59,060 nt of DNA from JABDJZ01 sp047611125 (GTDB lineage: Bacteria > Bacteroidota > Rhodothermia > Rhodothermales > UBA10348), in the NCBI GenBank assembly GCA_047611125.1, contig JBLFXH010000002.1:1-59060 (forward strand), written 5' to 3'. Under the pieces are notes generated by a model. It made no database searches and was not told the DNA's origin. It saw only the letters and a list, made by a program, of their open reading frames with translations. The number at the start of each line of letters is the position of its first letter. Within the stretch, counting starts at the first letter, position 1. The position numbers and the translations under genes were made by a program. Of the stretch, positions 7,727 to 16,790 are shown in pieces.

Positions 7727-9228
7727 TGGCCACGCTCTACGCGATTGCCCTGGGCGTGATTACGCTCTATGGACTCAATCATTTCTGGTTGTCTTGGCGA
7801 TTTGCGCGGACCCGGAGTCTGATTGACGGCCCGGTCCCGGAGTACTGCCCGGCCGCAGAGCCCAAAGAATGGCCTATGGTCACGGTCCAGATCCCGCTCT
7901 ACAACGAAGCCCTGGTGGCCGATCGGGTGATTGCGGCCTGTGCGCGTCTGGACTATCCCAAGGGCAAGCTCGAGATCCAGGTACTCGACGACTCGACCGA
8001 TGAAACGGTCAGAGTCACAGCGGACGCGGTCCGCTTCTGGCGCCGGCAGGGGATCAACATGGTGCACCTGCATCGGACGCACCGGCGTGGTTACAAGGCG
8101 GGGGCCCTGGCAGACGGACTCCGGGTGGCTCGCGGCCAGTTCATTGCCATGTTCGATGCCGATTTCGTTCCACCACGCAATTTCTTGCGGACGCTCATAG
8201 GACGGTTTCAGACGGACGAGGTGGGTCTGGTTCAGGCTCGCTGGGGGCACCTGAATGACGGCGCAGGTCTCCTGACTCGCCTCCAGGGATTTGGCCTGGA
8301 TGCTCATTTTGCTATGGAGCAGGAATCGAGAACCGCCTCCGGCTACCCAGCGGGGTTCAACGGAACGGCCGGTATCTGGCGACGGGCCTGTATCGACGAC
8401 GCGGGCGGCTGGAGTTCGGACACCCTCACCGAAGACCTGGATCTGAGCTACCGAGCACAATTGAAAGGCTGGCGCATGGTCTACGTCACCGACTTGGTCG
8501 TTCCAGCCGAGTTGCCTGTGGAGATGGGCGGATTCCGAGCGCAGCAGCATCGATGGACCAAGGGTGCCGTCCAGACCGCCATGAAGCTGGCTGGATCCGT
8601 GGCCCGAACTGATCAGTCGCTCGGATTTCGCACCCAGGGGCTCATTCATCTCACTGCGAATGCAGGCTTCCCTTTTGTCTTCACTGTGGCGCTTCTGCAC
8701 GCCCCACTGGCCTACCAGACGGCATTGGGCACCGGACCGGGCGAGGCGTACTTCGCGCTCCTGGGGGTGGGTATCGCGGGTTTCGGCGGATTCTTTGCTG
8801 CGCATCTGACCGCCCAAAGGGCCCTCTATCCCGACTGGGGGCGACGGATGTGGAGGTTTCCCATTCTGCTCGCCGCCTCGCTCGGGATGGCCCTTTCGAA
8901 TACGCTGGCTGTGATGGAGGCGCTGGCCCGGAAGTCCTCGCCCTTCGTTCGGACTCCCAAGTTCAACAGCGTCGATACGTCCGAGGCCTCAGCCTGGTGG
9001 CGCTCCTCCTATGCCGGGTCCAGCCTGAAGCCCGCCGTTTTCCTGGAGGCGCTGATGGCCCTGTACACCACCGCAGGATTGGCCGTTTTGATCTCTTCGG
9101 GTGCTTGGGGAGCCGTCCCCTTCCAACTGGTGTTCGCTCTCGGATTCTGGCTGGTATTCGGTTTTTCGGTCCGGGACGCGGGCCTGACGCGCCGAGCGCT
9201 TCCTCTACGCAGTCGAGCGGCCAAATAA
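7726..9228 (+). CDS. Processive family 2 glycosyltransferase (CesA/CslA-like), membrane
   Basis: The protein has the signature of membrane-embedded processive beta-glycosyltransferases: D88/D89 (VLDDSTDET), the DxD motif D144-A-D146, TED at 235-237 and QQHRW at 273-277. One N-terminal membrane span (about 3-22) and several C-terminal spans (about 310-385 and 440-480) frame the cytoplasmic catalytic domain. The closest named relatives are probably glucomannan/cellulose-synthase-like enzymes; donor and product cannot be read from the sequence. No PilZ domain is present. The GTG start overlaps the lptE stop by one base, which places the enzyme in an envelope-related operon. It is distinct from the second GT2 at 52.8 kb. 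Confidence 0.9.
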   Translation: MATLYAIALGVITLYGLNHFWLSWRFARTRSLIDGPVPEYCPAAEPKEWPMVTVQIPLYNEALVADRVIAACARLDYPKGKLEIQVLDDSTDETVRVTADAVRFWRRQGINMVHLHRTHRRGYKAGALADGLRVARGQFIAMFDADFVPPRNFLRTLIGRFQTDEVGLVQARWGHLNDGAGLLTRLQGFGLDAHFAMEQESRTASGYPAGFNGTAGIWRRACIDDAGGWSSDTLTEDLDLSYRAQLKGWRMVYVTDLVVPAELPVEMGGFRAQQHRWTKGAVQTAMKLAGSVARTDQSLGFRTQGLIHLTANAGFPFVFTVALLHAPLAYQTALGTGPGEAYFALLGVGIAGFGGFFAAHLTAQRALYPDWGRRMWRFPILLAASLGMALSNTLAVMEALARKSSPFVRTPKFNSVDTSEASAWWRSSYAGSSLKPAVFLEALMALYTTAGLAVLISSGAWGAVPFQLVFALGFWLVFGFSVRDAGLTRRALPLRSRAAK

Positions 9229-9256
9229 ACGTATCTTACCCGTAGTATTCTCAGGA

Positions 9257-9853
9257 ATGACGGACTCGATGGCAAGACCAGATCTACGTGAACTAACCGA
9301 ATGGCTCGAGGAGGGGCGGGCTGCCGAGGTAGTTGCTGCACTCACCGGGCCTGTTGCCGAAGAACCCGGCCACGTGGCCTGCATCGTGGTTCTGGCGCGT
9401 GCGCTCGAGGCCTCGAGCAGACCCCTTGAGGCGCTTGCCCGCTGGAGGGCTGCGTATGCCCTCTGTCCGGACAGCCCGGTAGTTCGGGATGAGTTGCGCC
9501 GGCTTGCTGCGTCAGTGGCCTGCCAGGCGGCCGCCGGAACTCGAACGAGTCGCGCCCTGGAAGCCGCGGACGAGTCGCTTCGCAATGACGAGCCGTATCA
9601 CGAATTGGACGAGTTGATCAAAGAGTTGGAGACCGCGCGCATCATCCCGGATCCCAAAGTCGAGCCCGTCGACTCGTCCCGGCTGGCGCCCGATGTTGAG
9701 GATGTTGTTTCCGAAACCCTTGCCAAGATCTACGCGAACCAGAAGTATTACGAGGAAGCGGCCAAGGTCTACGATAAGCTGGCCGTCCAGCAGAAAGACC
9801 GGAAGGAGGAGTTCAACCAGAAGGCTTCCGACATCCGCCAACGGGCGTTCTAG
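9257..9853 (+). CDS. Tetratricopeptide-repeat protein, function unknown
   Basis: A soluble, mostly helical 198-residue protein without a signal peptide. The N-terminal third (residues 9-80) reads as TPR-like helix pairs (ARALEASSRPLEALARWRAAY). The C-terminal part has one clear TPR (ETLAKIYANQKYYEEAAKVYDKL, residues 155-177) of a kind often seen in Bacteroidota proteins of unknown role. A start four codons downstream (9269) is equally possible and would place the AGGA near 9250 at a better distance. It lies between the glycosyltransferase and anmK on the same strand, and the stop is two bases before the anmK start. Confidence 0.75.
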   Translation: MTDSMARPDLRELTEWLEEGRAAEVVAALTGPVAEEPGHVACIVVLARALEASSRPLEALARWRAAYALCPDSPVVRDELRRLAASVACQAAAGTRTSRALEAADESLRNDEPYHELDELIKELETARIIPDPKVEPVDSSRLAPDVEDVVSETLAKIYANQKYYEEAAKVYDKLAVQQKDRKEEFNQKASDIRQRAF

Positions 9854-9855
9854 CC

Positions 9856-11040
9856 GTGAGTCGCTGGACGCGTCTCTTTGATGGGTCAGGTCCACGGCAG
9901 GTTGCGGGGATCATGTCAGGTACCTCGCTGGATGGCATCGACGTGGCCATCGTCACGCTCGCTGGTAGCGGCCGCCGGATGGAGGTCCGCGTAGACGCCA
10001 CGGGCTCAACGAACTTTCCACCACTGTTAGCCGCCGAGCTGCGGCACGCCGCCGAGGATGCCTCTTATCCAGTGGACAGTTTTACACTGCTAGGCCCGCG
10101 GTTGGCGCAAGTTTACGCAGAGTCCATCCGTCATGTCTGTGGGGTCAGCGGGATAGACCTGAAGCAGATCAACCTGGTGGGTTGCCACGGTCAGACCATC
10201 CGGCACCAGCCGGAGCCTCGACCCTACGGTGGCGGAAAAACCGCCGGCACCCTACAGATGGGAAGTGGTTCGGTCCTTTCTGCCCTGTTGAATATTCCCG
10301 TGGTCTCTGACTTCCGCGACTCAGATGTGGCGCTCGGCGGCCAAGGGGCGCCGTTGGTGCCTTATCTGGATTATGTCCTCTTGTCGTCGCCCACCGAAAA
10401 TCGGGTCGCCCTGAATCTCGGCGGTATTGCCAATCTCACGGCGCTCAAGGCCGGTGGCAGTCTGGCCGAAGTCACAGCCTTCGACACAGGTCCAGCCAAC
10501 ATGGTGATGGATGCGCTGGCGGCACGGCTGCTCAAGGAGCCGTTTGATCGAGACGGACAGGCGGCATCTCAAGGCCGGGTTCTACCCTCCGTGCTGGAGC
10601 GGGCATTGGGACATCCATACTTCCAGCGGAGCCCACCTAAATCCGCAGGTCGACAATCGGGTGAGGCCGGTTTCGGGTCGCATTTTGCAGCCCAGTTCCT
10701 GGAGTGGGGAGTCGGCGAATCGACGCCGAACCTGCTGGCTACGGCCGCGCAATTGACAGTGGAGTCAATTGGCAGTGCCATCGATCGATTCGTTCCGTTC
10801 GCGCCAGACCAGATTGTGGCTTCGGGAGGGGGGACTCGGAATCGATTCCTGATGCAGCGTCTCTGTGAGCGACTCGGCAAGGTCTCCGCATCCGATGAAT
10901 TTGGCGTCGACTCGCACTACAAAGAGGCCCTGGCCTTCGCGGTGTTGGCACATGAGGCGGTTAACGGAGTTGAGACAGGCATGCCAAGCGTGACGGGAGC
11001 TTCCCGGTCCACAGTTCTTGGCTCTATTTCCTGGCCCTGA
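9856..11040 (+). CDS. anmK: Anhydro-N-acetylmuramic acid kinase AnmK
   Basis: AnmK opens and phosphorylates 1,6-anhydro-MurNAc released from peptidoglycan turnover, giving MurNAc-6-phosphate. The family's ATP-site motif GIMSGTSLDGIDVA occurs near residue 20. GCHGQTIRH, the QGAPLVP segment and NLGGIANLT follow in order. The catalytic Asp lies in the region DSDVALGGQGAP. The GTG start two bases after the TPR gene's stop gives the expected length (394, slightly longer than E. coli). Its pathway partner, a NagZ-like GH3 enzyme, is encoded at 33.5 kb. Confidence 0.95.
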   Translation: MSRWTRLFDGSGPRQVAGIMSGTSLDGIDVAIVTLAGSGRRMEVRVDATGSTNFPPLLAAELRHAAEDASYPVDSFTLLGPRLAQVYAESIRHVCGVSGIDLKQINLVGCHGQTIRHQPEPRPYGGGKTAGTLQMGSGSVLSALLNIPVVSDFRDSDVALGGQGAPLVPYLDYVLLSSPTENRVALNLGGIANLTALKAGGSLAEVTAFDTGPANMVMDALAARLLKEPFDRDGQAASQGRVLPSVLERALGHPYFQRSPPKSAGRQSGEAGFGSHFAAQFLEWGVGESTPNLLATAAQLTVESIGSAIDRFVPFAPDQIVASGGGTRNRFLMQRLCERLGKVSASDEFGVDSHYKEALAFAVLAHEAVNGVETGMPSVTGASRSTVLGSISWP

Positions 11041-11067
11041 TCGGTCGGACGCACCAGCGGTCCCAGT

Positions 11068-12126
11068 ATGTCCCAGCAGTTTACGCCCGTCTCCCATCTC
11101 GGAGAGTTTGGTCTCATTGATCGCATGAGAACCCGTCTGGGGCCGGAAGCATCGCCTGACCTGTTGCTCGGCATTGGCGATGACGCTGCGGTTTACAGGA
11201 TCTCCGAAGACCGGAGCCACGTGGTCACCACCGACGCGCTGGTTGAGGGTGTTCATTTCGATCGGTCCTTTGTGCCGATGGGCCACTTGGGAAGAAAGGC
11301 CATAGCCGTCAACGTCTCGGACGTGGTCGCGATGAATGCCAAGCCGCGCTATGCCACCGTCACACTGGGCATGCCCAGAAACTTGTCGGTAGAAATGGTG
11401 GAAGCGCTGTACGACGGGATGGCGGAGGCCTGCGCGCTTTACGGCCTGGAGATTGTTGGAGGCGATACTACTGCCTCTCCGCAGTTGGTCATTTCAGTCA
11501 CCGTGATTGGCGAGGTCCGGACCGAGGAACTCATCTTTCGCCGCGGTGCGAATGCCGGAGACCTTCTGTGCCTCTCCGGAAATGTGGGAGCTGCCTTCGC
11601 CGGCCTCCAGGTCTTGCTGGATCAGCGAAAACAGATGCAGGAGCTGGGCGAGGCATTCGAACCGAACATCGAGCCCTACCGCTACATCATTGGTCGTCAG
11701 CTCACGCCGATTGCCAGGTTGGATGCGCTGTCCTCATGGCGCGCTAGCGGGATTCGTCCCCGAGCGCTGATCGATGTGTCCGACGGGGTGGCCAGCGAGA
11801 TCCACCATCTCTGCGCGGCCAGCGGATGCGGAGCCATTCTCGAGGCCTCGTCTCTGCCAGTCCACTCCGAGACGGCCGCTGCCGCTGCCGAGCGCATGGC
11901 CGATCTGGACACGTTCGCGCTCTTTGGCGGCGAGGACTACGAGCTGCTGTTTGCCCTGGACCCGGACGACGTCGAAAGCCTGGACGGTGACATGTTCACG
12001 GTCATCGGCCAGTTCACGCCGGCCGACGAAGGCATCGTGGTACGCGGCGAGGACGGCCATGAGATTCCGCTGACTGCGTCAGGCTACAACCACTTTGAGC
12101 CCGGCGGAGACGGAACGACCGAATAG
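11068..12126 (+). CDS. thiL: Thiamine-monophosphate kinase ThiL
   Basis: ThiL makes the cofactor thiamine diphosphate from thiamine monophosphate. The N-terminal FGLIDRMR, the metal-binding GIGDDAAVY and TDALVEGVHFD, then NVSDVVAMNA and GGDTTAS are all in place and in order. The C-terminal half includes DVSDGVASE and FGGEDYELLFA. The length of 352 residues is normal. It follows anmK by 27 bases and closes the plus-strand run that begins at ribD. The next gene converges. Confidence 0.95.
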   Translation: MSQQFTPVSHLGEFGLIDRMRTRLGPEASPDLLLGIGDDAAVYRISEDRSHVVTTDALVEGVHFDRSFVPMGHLGRKAIAVNVSDVVAMNAKPRYATVTLGMPRNLSVEMVEALYDGMAEACALYGLEIVGGDTTASPQLVISVTVIGEVRTEELIFRRGANAGDLLCLSGNVGAAFAGLQVLLDQRKQMQELGEAFEPNIEPYRYIIGRQLTPIARLDALSSWRASGIRPRALIDVSDGVASEIHHLCAASGCGAILEASSLPVHSETAAAAAERMADLDTFALFGGEDYELLFALDPDDVESLDGDMFTVIGQFTPADEGIVVRGEDGHEIPLTASGYNHFEPGGDGTTE

Positions 12127-12154
12127 CTTCGGCCGCGGGCGTCTCGCCAGAGCC

Positions 12155-14686
12155 CTAGTCGTCCAAGCTGCACCAGTGGGTCCCATCGGTCCAAGAGGCT
12201 AGCCACGACCGTCTGAGCGCATCTCGTTGGATCGGGTCTCGACCAGAACTGATGAGATCCAGTCCCTGGCCGCCCATTCCAATAGGTGATCCAGGCGGGG
12301 TGGTAGATCGAGGCGCCTGCGCTTCTGCGGCATAGTCACGAAGGAAGTAGCGCTCCAGTTCAGCCAAGGCGTGCCCGCGATGGGCCTGGTCCTCGTAGCT
12401 GTTGCCGGGGTTGTCGGCCAGCCAGTCTGCGACTTCCTGGAGGTGGGCCCAAAGGCGGTCCCGCACTCCTGGAGCGGCACGACGGTCAGACGCCGCGGCC
12501 ACCAGCGCGTCGGTCCAGACGGTCCTCGTGATGCGCTGGATCTCGCTCGAGTAAGAATCCGGAGAGGTCTCCGAATCCCAGACATACTCAGAGACTTGGG
12601 CAAGCACGTCACTGAGGCTGGGCATCGAGCCGTCGGCGTCGGCTTGGTACATCAGGCGCGCCATGCGCTCCCTGGCAAGGATCTGGCTGAATACAGCATT
12701 GGCCCCAACCTCAGCCGGCACATAAGGGTCAAACAGAGGAGCGGAGTAGCTGGCGAAAAGCTCGCGGTTCGAGCCGTAGCCTGGAGGTCTCGGCGGAATG
12801 CGATTGCGGAATGCTTCGGGCAGGCCCAGCGTGGCCGGGCTCACCGACCGAAGAAGTGCTTGCAGAGCACGCCGTTGCTCCCTCGGTGGCACAGGCGTCG
12901 GCAGGGTGCGCAGGTCTCCACGGAGGGCGTAGTCATACGAGGCCCCTCCGAGCATCTTGGCGGCCGCATCTACTTGGAAGCGGTGATGGAGGTACAGCGG
13001 GACCAGGACTTCCTGAAGCGTTGCCAGCGGCTCGCCCTCACGGACGTTCGAGAGGCCGAACCGGTCCATGGCCACGGCCCGGATTTGAAGCTCGGTCTCC
13101 AGTTGCTCGGCCGGGTTTGAGCCGTTGTCCCAAAGACTGGCTGTGGGGTGGGCTGAACCCGCAGACCGCGCGTCCGAGTCCGTCATGTAGAGAAGCCCTG
13201 CATTGTAGGCGTCGGCCAGAATCCCATCGAGGGCCGCGGACTCGTCCACGCTATCGGGAAAGACCTCGTAGCCGTACTTGATGGTCACCACATCCCACTC
13301 GCCAATGCCCTTGTCGTAGGCGTCATTGAAGTGGAGCATCCCGTCATCGTCTATGGTCACCATCGGCGCCGGGTAGTCCATGACGGATGCTCGGTCATTG
13401 ACAGAGGCCGCAAAATTGTGCGAGATCCCCAGCGTATGGCCGATTTCGTGAGCCGATAGCTGGCGAATACGATCCAGCGACACCTGCAGCATCGGATCCG
13501 GATCCAGGCTTCTGACACCGTCATACGGGGCCAGCAGTCCTTCCATGATGAGGTAGTCCTGACGCACGCGGAGACTACCTAGCAGAACGTGGCCCTTGAT
13601 AATTTCGCCGGTCCGCGGATCGGTGACGCTCGACCCGTAGCTCCAGCCACGTGTGGAGCGGTGCACCCAGTTGATCATGTTGTATCGGACATCCAGCGGG
13701 TCTGCCCCGTCCGGAAGGACCTCAACCTGGAAGGCATTGATGAACCCCGCCTGGTCAAACGCCTGATTCCACCAACGCCCGCCCTCCAGAAGGGCCGTTC
13801 GCACGGGCTCTGGGGTGCCGTTGTCCAAATAGTAGATGATGGGCTCGACCGCCTCTGAGCGCGCGGCTGTCGGGTCCTGCTTTTCCAGCCTATGCCTGCG
13901 AATGAAACGCTTTCGCATGTCAGGCCCGATCGGGCTGGCATAGTCGGCGTAGCTCAGCGAACCATAGCCGCTCCGCGGATCAAACTCGCGCGGTTCGTAC
14001 CCGCTGTCTGGCAGACGAATGAAGCTATGCCGGATGTTCAGAGAGACCGCAGTGGGATCTGCCGCAACGGATCTAACGAACGCACCAGGCCGATCGGTGA
14101 CGAAAGTCAGCCGGCCCTCCATTTCCGTATTGTCGGGGAAGGCCTTCAGGACGCCAGGATTTGGCGCCGACCTGCCCTTGTCCACTTTGTACGCACCTTG
14201 GCTCCGAAGGCGTCCGATCACTCCATGGGCATCGTTGAGGATGAAGTCCGTGGCATCCACCAAGAACCGGTCGCCCGTTCGGGCGGCGGCCGTGAATGAC
14301 CAAATGATGCCTTCGGCGAAAGCCTCGCGGACCGCGGCCACTTCCAGTGGATTGTCCGATTCCGCCCGGTAGCGGAGGTTTGGCGCTACCAGGAGGAGTT
14401 TCCGCCCCACGCGCTCGAACTTGACCACCTTCGATCCGCCAAGTTGATTGCGGTCGAGTCCAATATCATTGGACCCGAGGCCCCGCGCCAGCGCCACGCC
14501 GTAGAGAAACTCCATGTCGGTCGCGGGCACTTCAAGCCAGACCTTGCCTTGGTCATCGTCCCAATAGAGCGGGAAGAAGCCCTCTCGGCGTTCCAACTTT
14601 TCAGTCTTCGATTCAATGGTCGGCAACTCTTGGGCAAGAGCAGGTGCGGCGAGAAAGAGGAGCAGAACAGAGGCAGTCAGGCGCAT
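12155..14686 (-). CDS. Secreted zinc-dependent metalloprotease (DUF5117/DUF5118-type zincin)
   Basis: An 843-residue exported protein with a type I signal peptide (hydrophobic core, then APALAQ cleavage near residue 19). The zincin motif HEIGHTLGISH starts at H413, giving the extended metzincin form HExxHxxGxxH with zinc ligands H413, H417 and H423. A Met-turn candidate (SVMDYPAP) follows about 20 residues later. The N-terminal 300 or so residues match the DUF5117 pattern with strand-rich segments. The long C-terminal part (DUF4953-like) ends with helical repeats. The substrate is unknown. The gene is monocistronic, convergent with thiL and divergent from atpD. Confidence 0.88.
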   Translation of the reverse strand: MRLTASVLLLFLAAPALAQELPTIESKTEKLERREGFFPLYWDDDQGKVWLEVPATDMEFLYGVALARGLGSNDIGLDRNQLGGSKVVKFERVGRKLLLVAPNLRYRAESDNPLEVAAVREAFAEGIIWSFTAAARTGDRFLVDATDFILNDAHGVIGRLRSQGAYKVDKGRSAPNPGVLKAFPDNTEMEGRLTFVTDRPGAFVRSVAADPTAVSLNIRHSFIRLPDSGYEPREFDPRSGYGSLSYADYASPIGPDMRKRFIRRHRLEKQDPTAARSEAVEPIIYYLDNGTPEPVRTALLEGGRWWNQAFDQAGFINAFQVEVLPDGADPLDVRYNMINWVHRSTRGWSYGSSVTDPRTGEIIKGHVLLGSLRVRQDYLIMEGLLAPYDGVRSLDPDPMLQVSLDRIRQLSAHEIGHTLGISHNFAASVNDRASVMDYPAPMVTIDDDGMLHFNDAYDKGIGEWDVVTIKYGYEVFPDSVDESAALDGILADAYNAGLLYMTDSDARSAGSAHPTASLWDNGSNPAEQLETELQIRAVAMDRFGLSNVREGEPLATLQEVLVPLYLHHRFQVDAAAKMLGGASYDYALRGDLRTLPTPVPPREQRRALQALLRSVSPATLGLPEAFRNRIPPRPPGYGSNRELFASYSAPLFDPYVPAEVGANAVFSQILARERMARLMYQADADGSMPSLSDVLAQVSEYVWDSETSPDSYSSEIQRITRTVWTDALVAAASDRRAAPGVRDRLWAHLQEVADWLADNPGNSYEDQAHRGHALAELERYFLRDYAAEAQAPRSTTPPGSPIGMGGQGLDLISSGRDPIQRDALRRSWLASWTDGTHWCSLDD

Positions 14687-14856
14687 GGCGGCAAAGAGAT
14701 TGATGCGGCTAGGAATCTACGCGCTCACACGCCCTCAACCCCAAATTCCCCGAGCCTTAACGATCTGGAGGGCATATTGGCCGTTGACTGGCAACTACCC
14801 GAGAGAGGCGCGTTGTAAGTTTCGCGTCTTGCCCGATCCAAGCGAACCTCATCCCG

Positions 14857-16356
14857 ATGGAAGCAGTAGCCACCACCCACGGCGAAATTGTACAGATTGT
14901 CGGCCCCGTTGTCGACGCTCAATTCCCTGCCGGTGCCGTACCGGACATCCTCCACGCCCTGACGATTGAACGTGAGGACGGCTCGACGCTGGTTCTTGAG
15001 GTGCAGCAGCATCTCGGAGAGAATCGCGTCAGGACGGTGGCCATGGACTCCACGGACGGTTTGATGCGCGGTGCCACCGTTGTCAACACCGGAAAGGCCA
15101 TCTCTATGCCCACGGGCCCCGAGGTTCGCGGTCGGCTCTTCAACGTGGTTGGGAAGGCGATTGATGGACTGCCGCAGCCTGCCTCGCTTGGTGATCGTCC
15201 GATTCACGCTGAGCCGCCGTCGTACGATGAGCTGGCAACGTCTGTGGAGATGCTCGAGACGGGCATCAAGGTCATCGATCTCCTCCAGCCCTACGCACGG
15301 GGTGGAAAGATTGGTCTCTTCGGTGGTGCCGGCGTCGGCAAGACCGTGACCATCATGGAACTCATCAACAACATCGCCAAGGCTCACGAGGGTCTGTCGG
15401 TGTTTGCTGGAGTCGGTGAGCGTACGCGTGAGGGCAACGACCTCATGCGTGAGATGCTGGAAGCCGGCGTAATGGACTACGGCGAAGCGTTTCGCGAGTC
15501 CATGGAGAATGGCGGCTGGGATCTCGATTCCGTCGACATGGAGGCGGTCAAGGGGTCCAACATCGCGCTGGTCTTCGGCCAGATGAACGAGCCGCCAGGA
15601 GCACGTGCGCGTGTCGCGCTCTCCGGTCTGACCATTGCCGAGTACTTCCGCGACCTGGGTGGTCGTGACGTGCTTCTGTTCGTTGACAACATCTTCCGGT
15701 TCACGCAGGCTGGCTCTGAGGTTTCTGCACTTCTCGGACGTATGCCCTCTGCTGTGGGTTACCAGCCGACGCTGGCCACCGAGATGGGCGCGCTCCAGGA
15801 GCGTATCACCTCGACCAAGAAGGGATCGATCACGTCGGTTCAGGCCATCTACGTGCCTGCCGATGACCTGACTGACCCTGCACCGGCAACGACGTTTGCC
15901 CACCTTGACGCTACGACGGTGCTTTCGCGCCAGATTGCGTCTCTCGGGTTGTACCCCGCCATTGACCCGCTCGACTCCACGAGCCGGATCCTGGATCCCC
16001 GCGTCATCGGTGACGACCACTACGACACCGCGACCGACACCAAGATGCTGCTGCAGCGCTACAAGGAGCTGCAGGACATCATCGCCATTCTCGGAATGGA
16101 CGAGCTCTCAGACGAAGACAAGCTTGTCGTGGGCCGCGCACGTCGCGCGCAGCGCTACATGTCGCAGCCGTTCTTCGTGGCCGAGCAGTTCACCGGTACG
16201 CCCGGTGCCTACGTCAAGATTGAAGACACCATTCGTGGCTTCAAGATGATCCTCTCCGGTGAGTTGGATCACCTGCCCGAGCGTGCCTTTGCCTATAAGG
16301 GTGCTATCGAGGAAGTCATCGCCGATGGCGAGAAAATGCTCGCCCAAGACGCCTAG
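14857..16356 (+). CDS. atpD: F-type ATP synthase subunit beta
   Basis: AtpD is the catalytic subunit of the F1 sector. The P-loop GGAGVGKT spans residues 156-163, and GERTREGNDL, the catalytic-site region LVFGQMNEPPGARARV, and the DELSEED region (seen as DELSDEDKL near 415) are all present. The length of 499 is slightly above E. coli because of small insertions. It is followed 14 bases later by atpC; the rest of the ATP synthase genes are not in the window, a split atpDC arrangement known in Bacteroidota. The 170-base upstream gap has a TAAGTTTC (14816-14823) resembling the Bacteroidota -7 element, but without a matching -33. Confidence 0.97.
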   Translation: MEAVATTHGEIVQIVGPVVDAQFPAGAVPDILHALTIEREDGSTLVLEVQQHLGENRVRTVAMDSTDGLMRGATVVNTGKAISMPTGPEVRGRLFNVVGKAIDGLPQPASLGDRPIHAEPPSYDELATSVEMLETGIKVIDLLQPYARGGKIGLFGGAGVGKTVTIMELINNIAKAHEGLSVFAGVGERTREGNDLMREMLEAGVMDYGEAFRESMENGGWDLDSVDMEAVKGSNIALVFGQMNEPPGARARVALSGLTIAEYFRDLGGRDVLLFVDNIFRFTQAGSEVSALLGRMPSAVGYQPTLATEMGALQERITSTKKGSITSVQAIYVPADDLTDPAPATTFAHLDATTVLSRQIASLGLYPAIDPLDSTSRILDPRVIGDDHYDTATDTKMLLQRYKELQDIIAILGMDELSDEDKLVVGRARRAQRYMSQPFFVAEQFTGTPGAYVKIEDTIRGFKMILSGELDHLPERAFAYKGAIEEVIADGEKMLAQDA

Positions 16357-16370
16357 ACCTTTTCGGAGCC

Positions 16371-16790
16371 ATGGCCGACAATCTGAACGTTGAAATCGTC
16401 TCGCCCGCAGGGCGTGTGTTCCGCGGCGACGCCAAGGGACTCATTGCTCCCGGCGTTGAGGGATCCTTCGAGGTCCTGAAGGGCCACGCGCCGCTGATCG
16501 CGGCGTTTGAGGTCGGAACGCTGACCATCCGCAATCTGACCGGGGACTCTATCGCGTTTGTCACCGGCGGCGGCTTCGTGGAAGTGTTGAACAACCACGT
16601 CACTGTCTTGGCCGAGTCAGCGGAGCCGTTGGATAAGATTGACGTGGACCGCGCCAAGGCCGCTGAGGCCCGTGCGCTTGAGCGGTTGGCACAGTCTACC
16701 TCTGAGGAAGACAAGAAGGCCGCGGCGGCAGCGCTCGAGCGCGCCAGAAACCGCCTGCGCGCGGGAATGAGCGCGATCGGGAAGAAGTAG
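16371..16790 (+). CDS. atpC: F-type ATP synthase subunit epsilon
   Basis: The epsilon subunit couples the central stalk to the catalytic hexamer and restrains ATP hydrolysis. The N-terminal beta-sandwich (residues 5-85) shows the family pattern NVEIVSPAGRVF...GVEGSFEVLKGHAPLI. The C-terminal two-helix domain (about 90-139) is complete here, with a long Ala/Glu-rich helix. The stop codon overlaps the GTG of the next gene by one base. Confidence 0.95.
   Translation: MADNLNVEIVSPAGRVFRGDAKGLIAPGVEGSFEVLKGHAPLIAAFEVGTLTIRNLTGDSIAFVTGGGFVEVLNNHVTVLAESAEPLDKIDVDRAKAAEARALERLAQSTSEEDKKAAAAALERARNRLRAGMSAIGKK

Noticed and set aside
7588..8817. Minus-strand frame of 409 codons opposite the first GT2
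   Set aside because: The plus strand has complete GT2 catalytic motifs; the antisense product lacks any domain pattern.
14725..16020. Long minus-strand frame of 431 codons opposite atpD
   Set aside because: It is antisense to a highly conserved ATP synthase subunit; long antisense frames are expected in GC-rich genes with strong codon bias.
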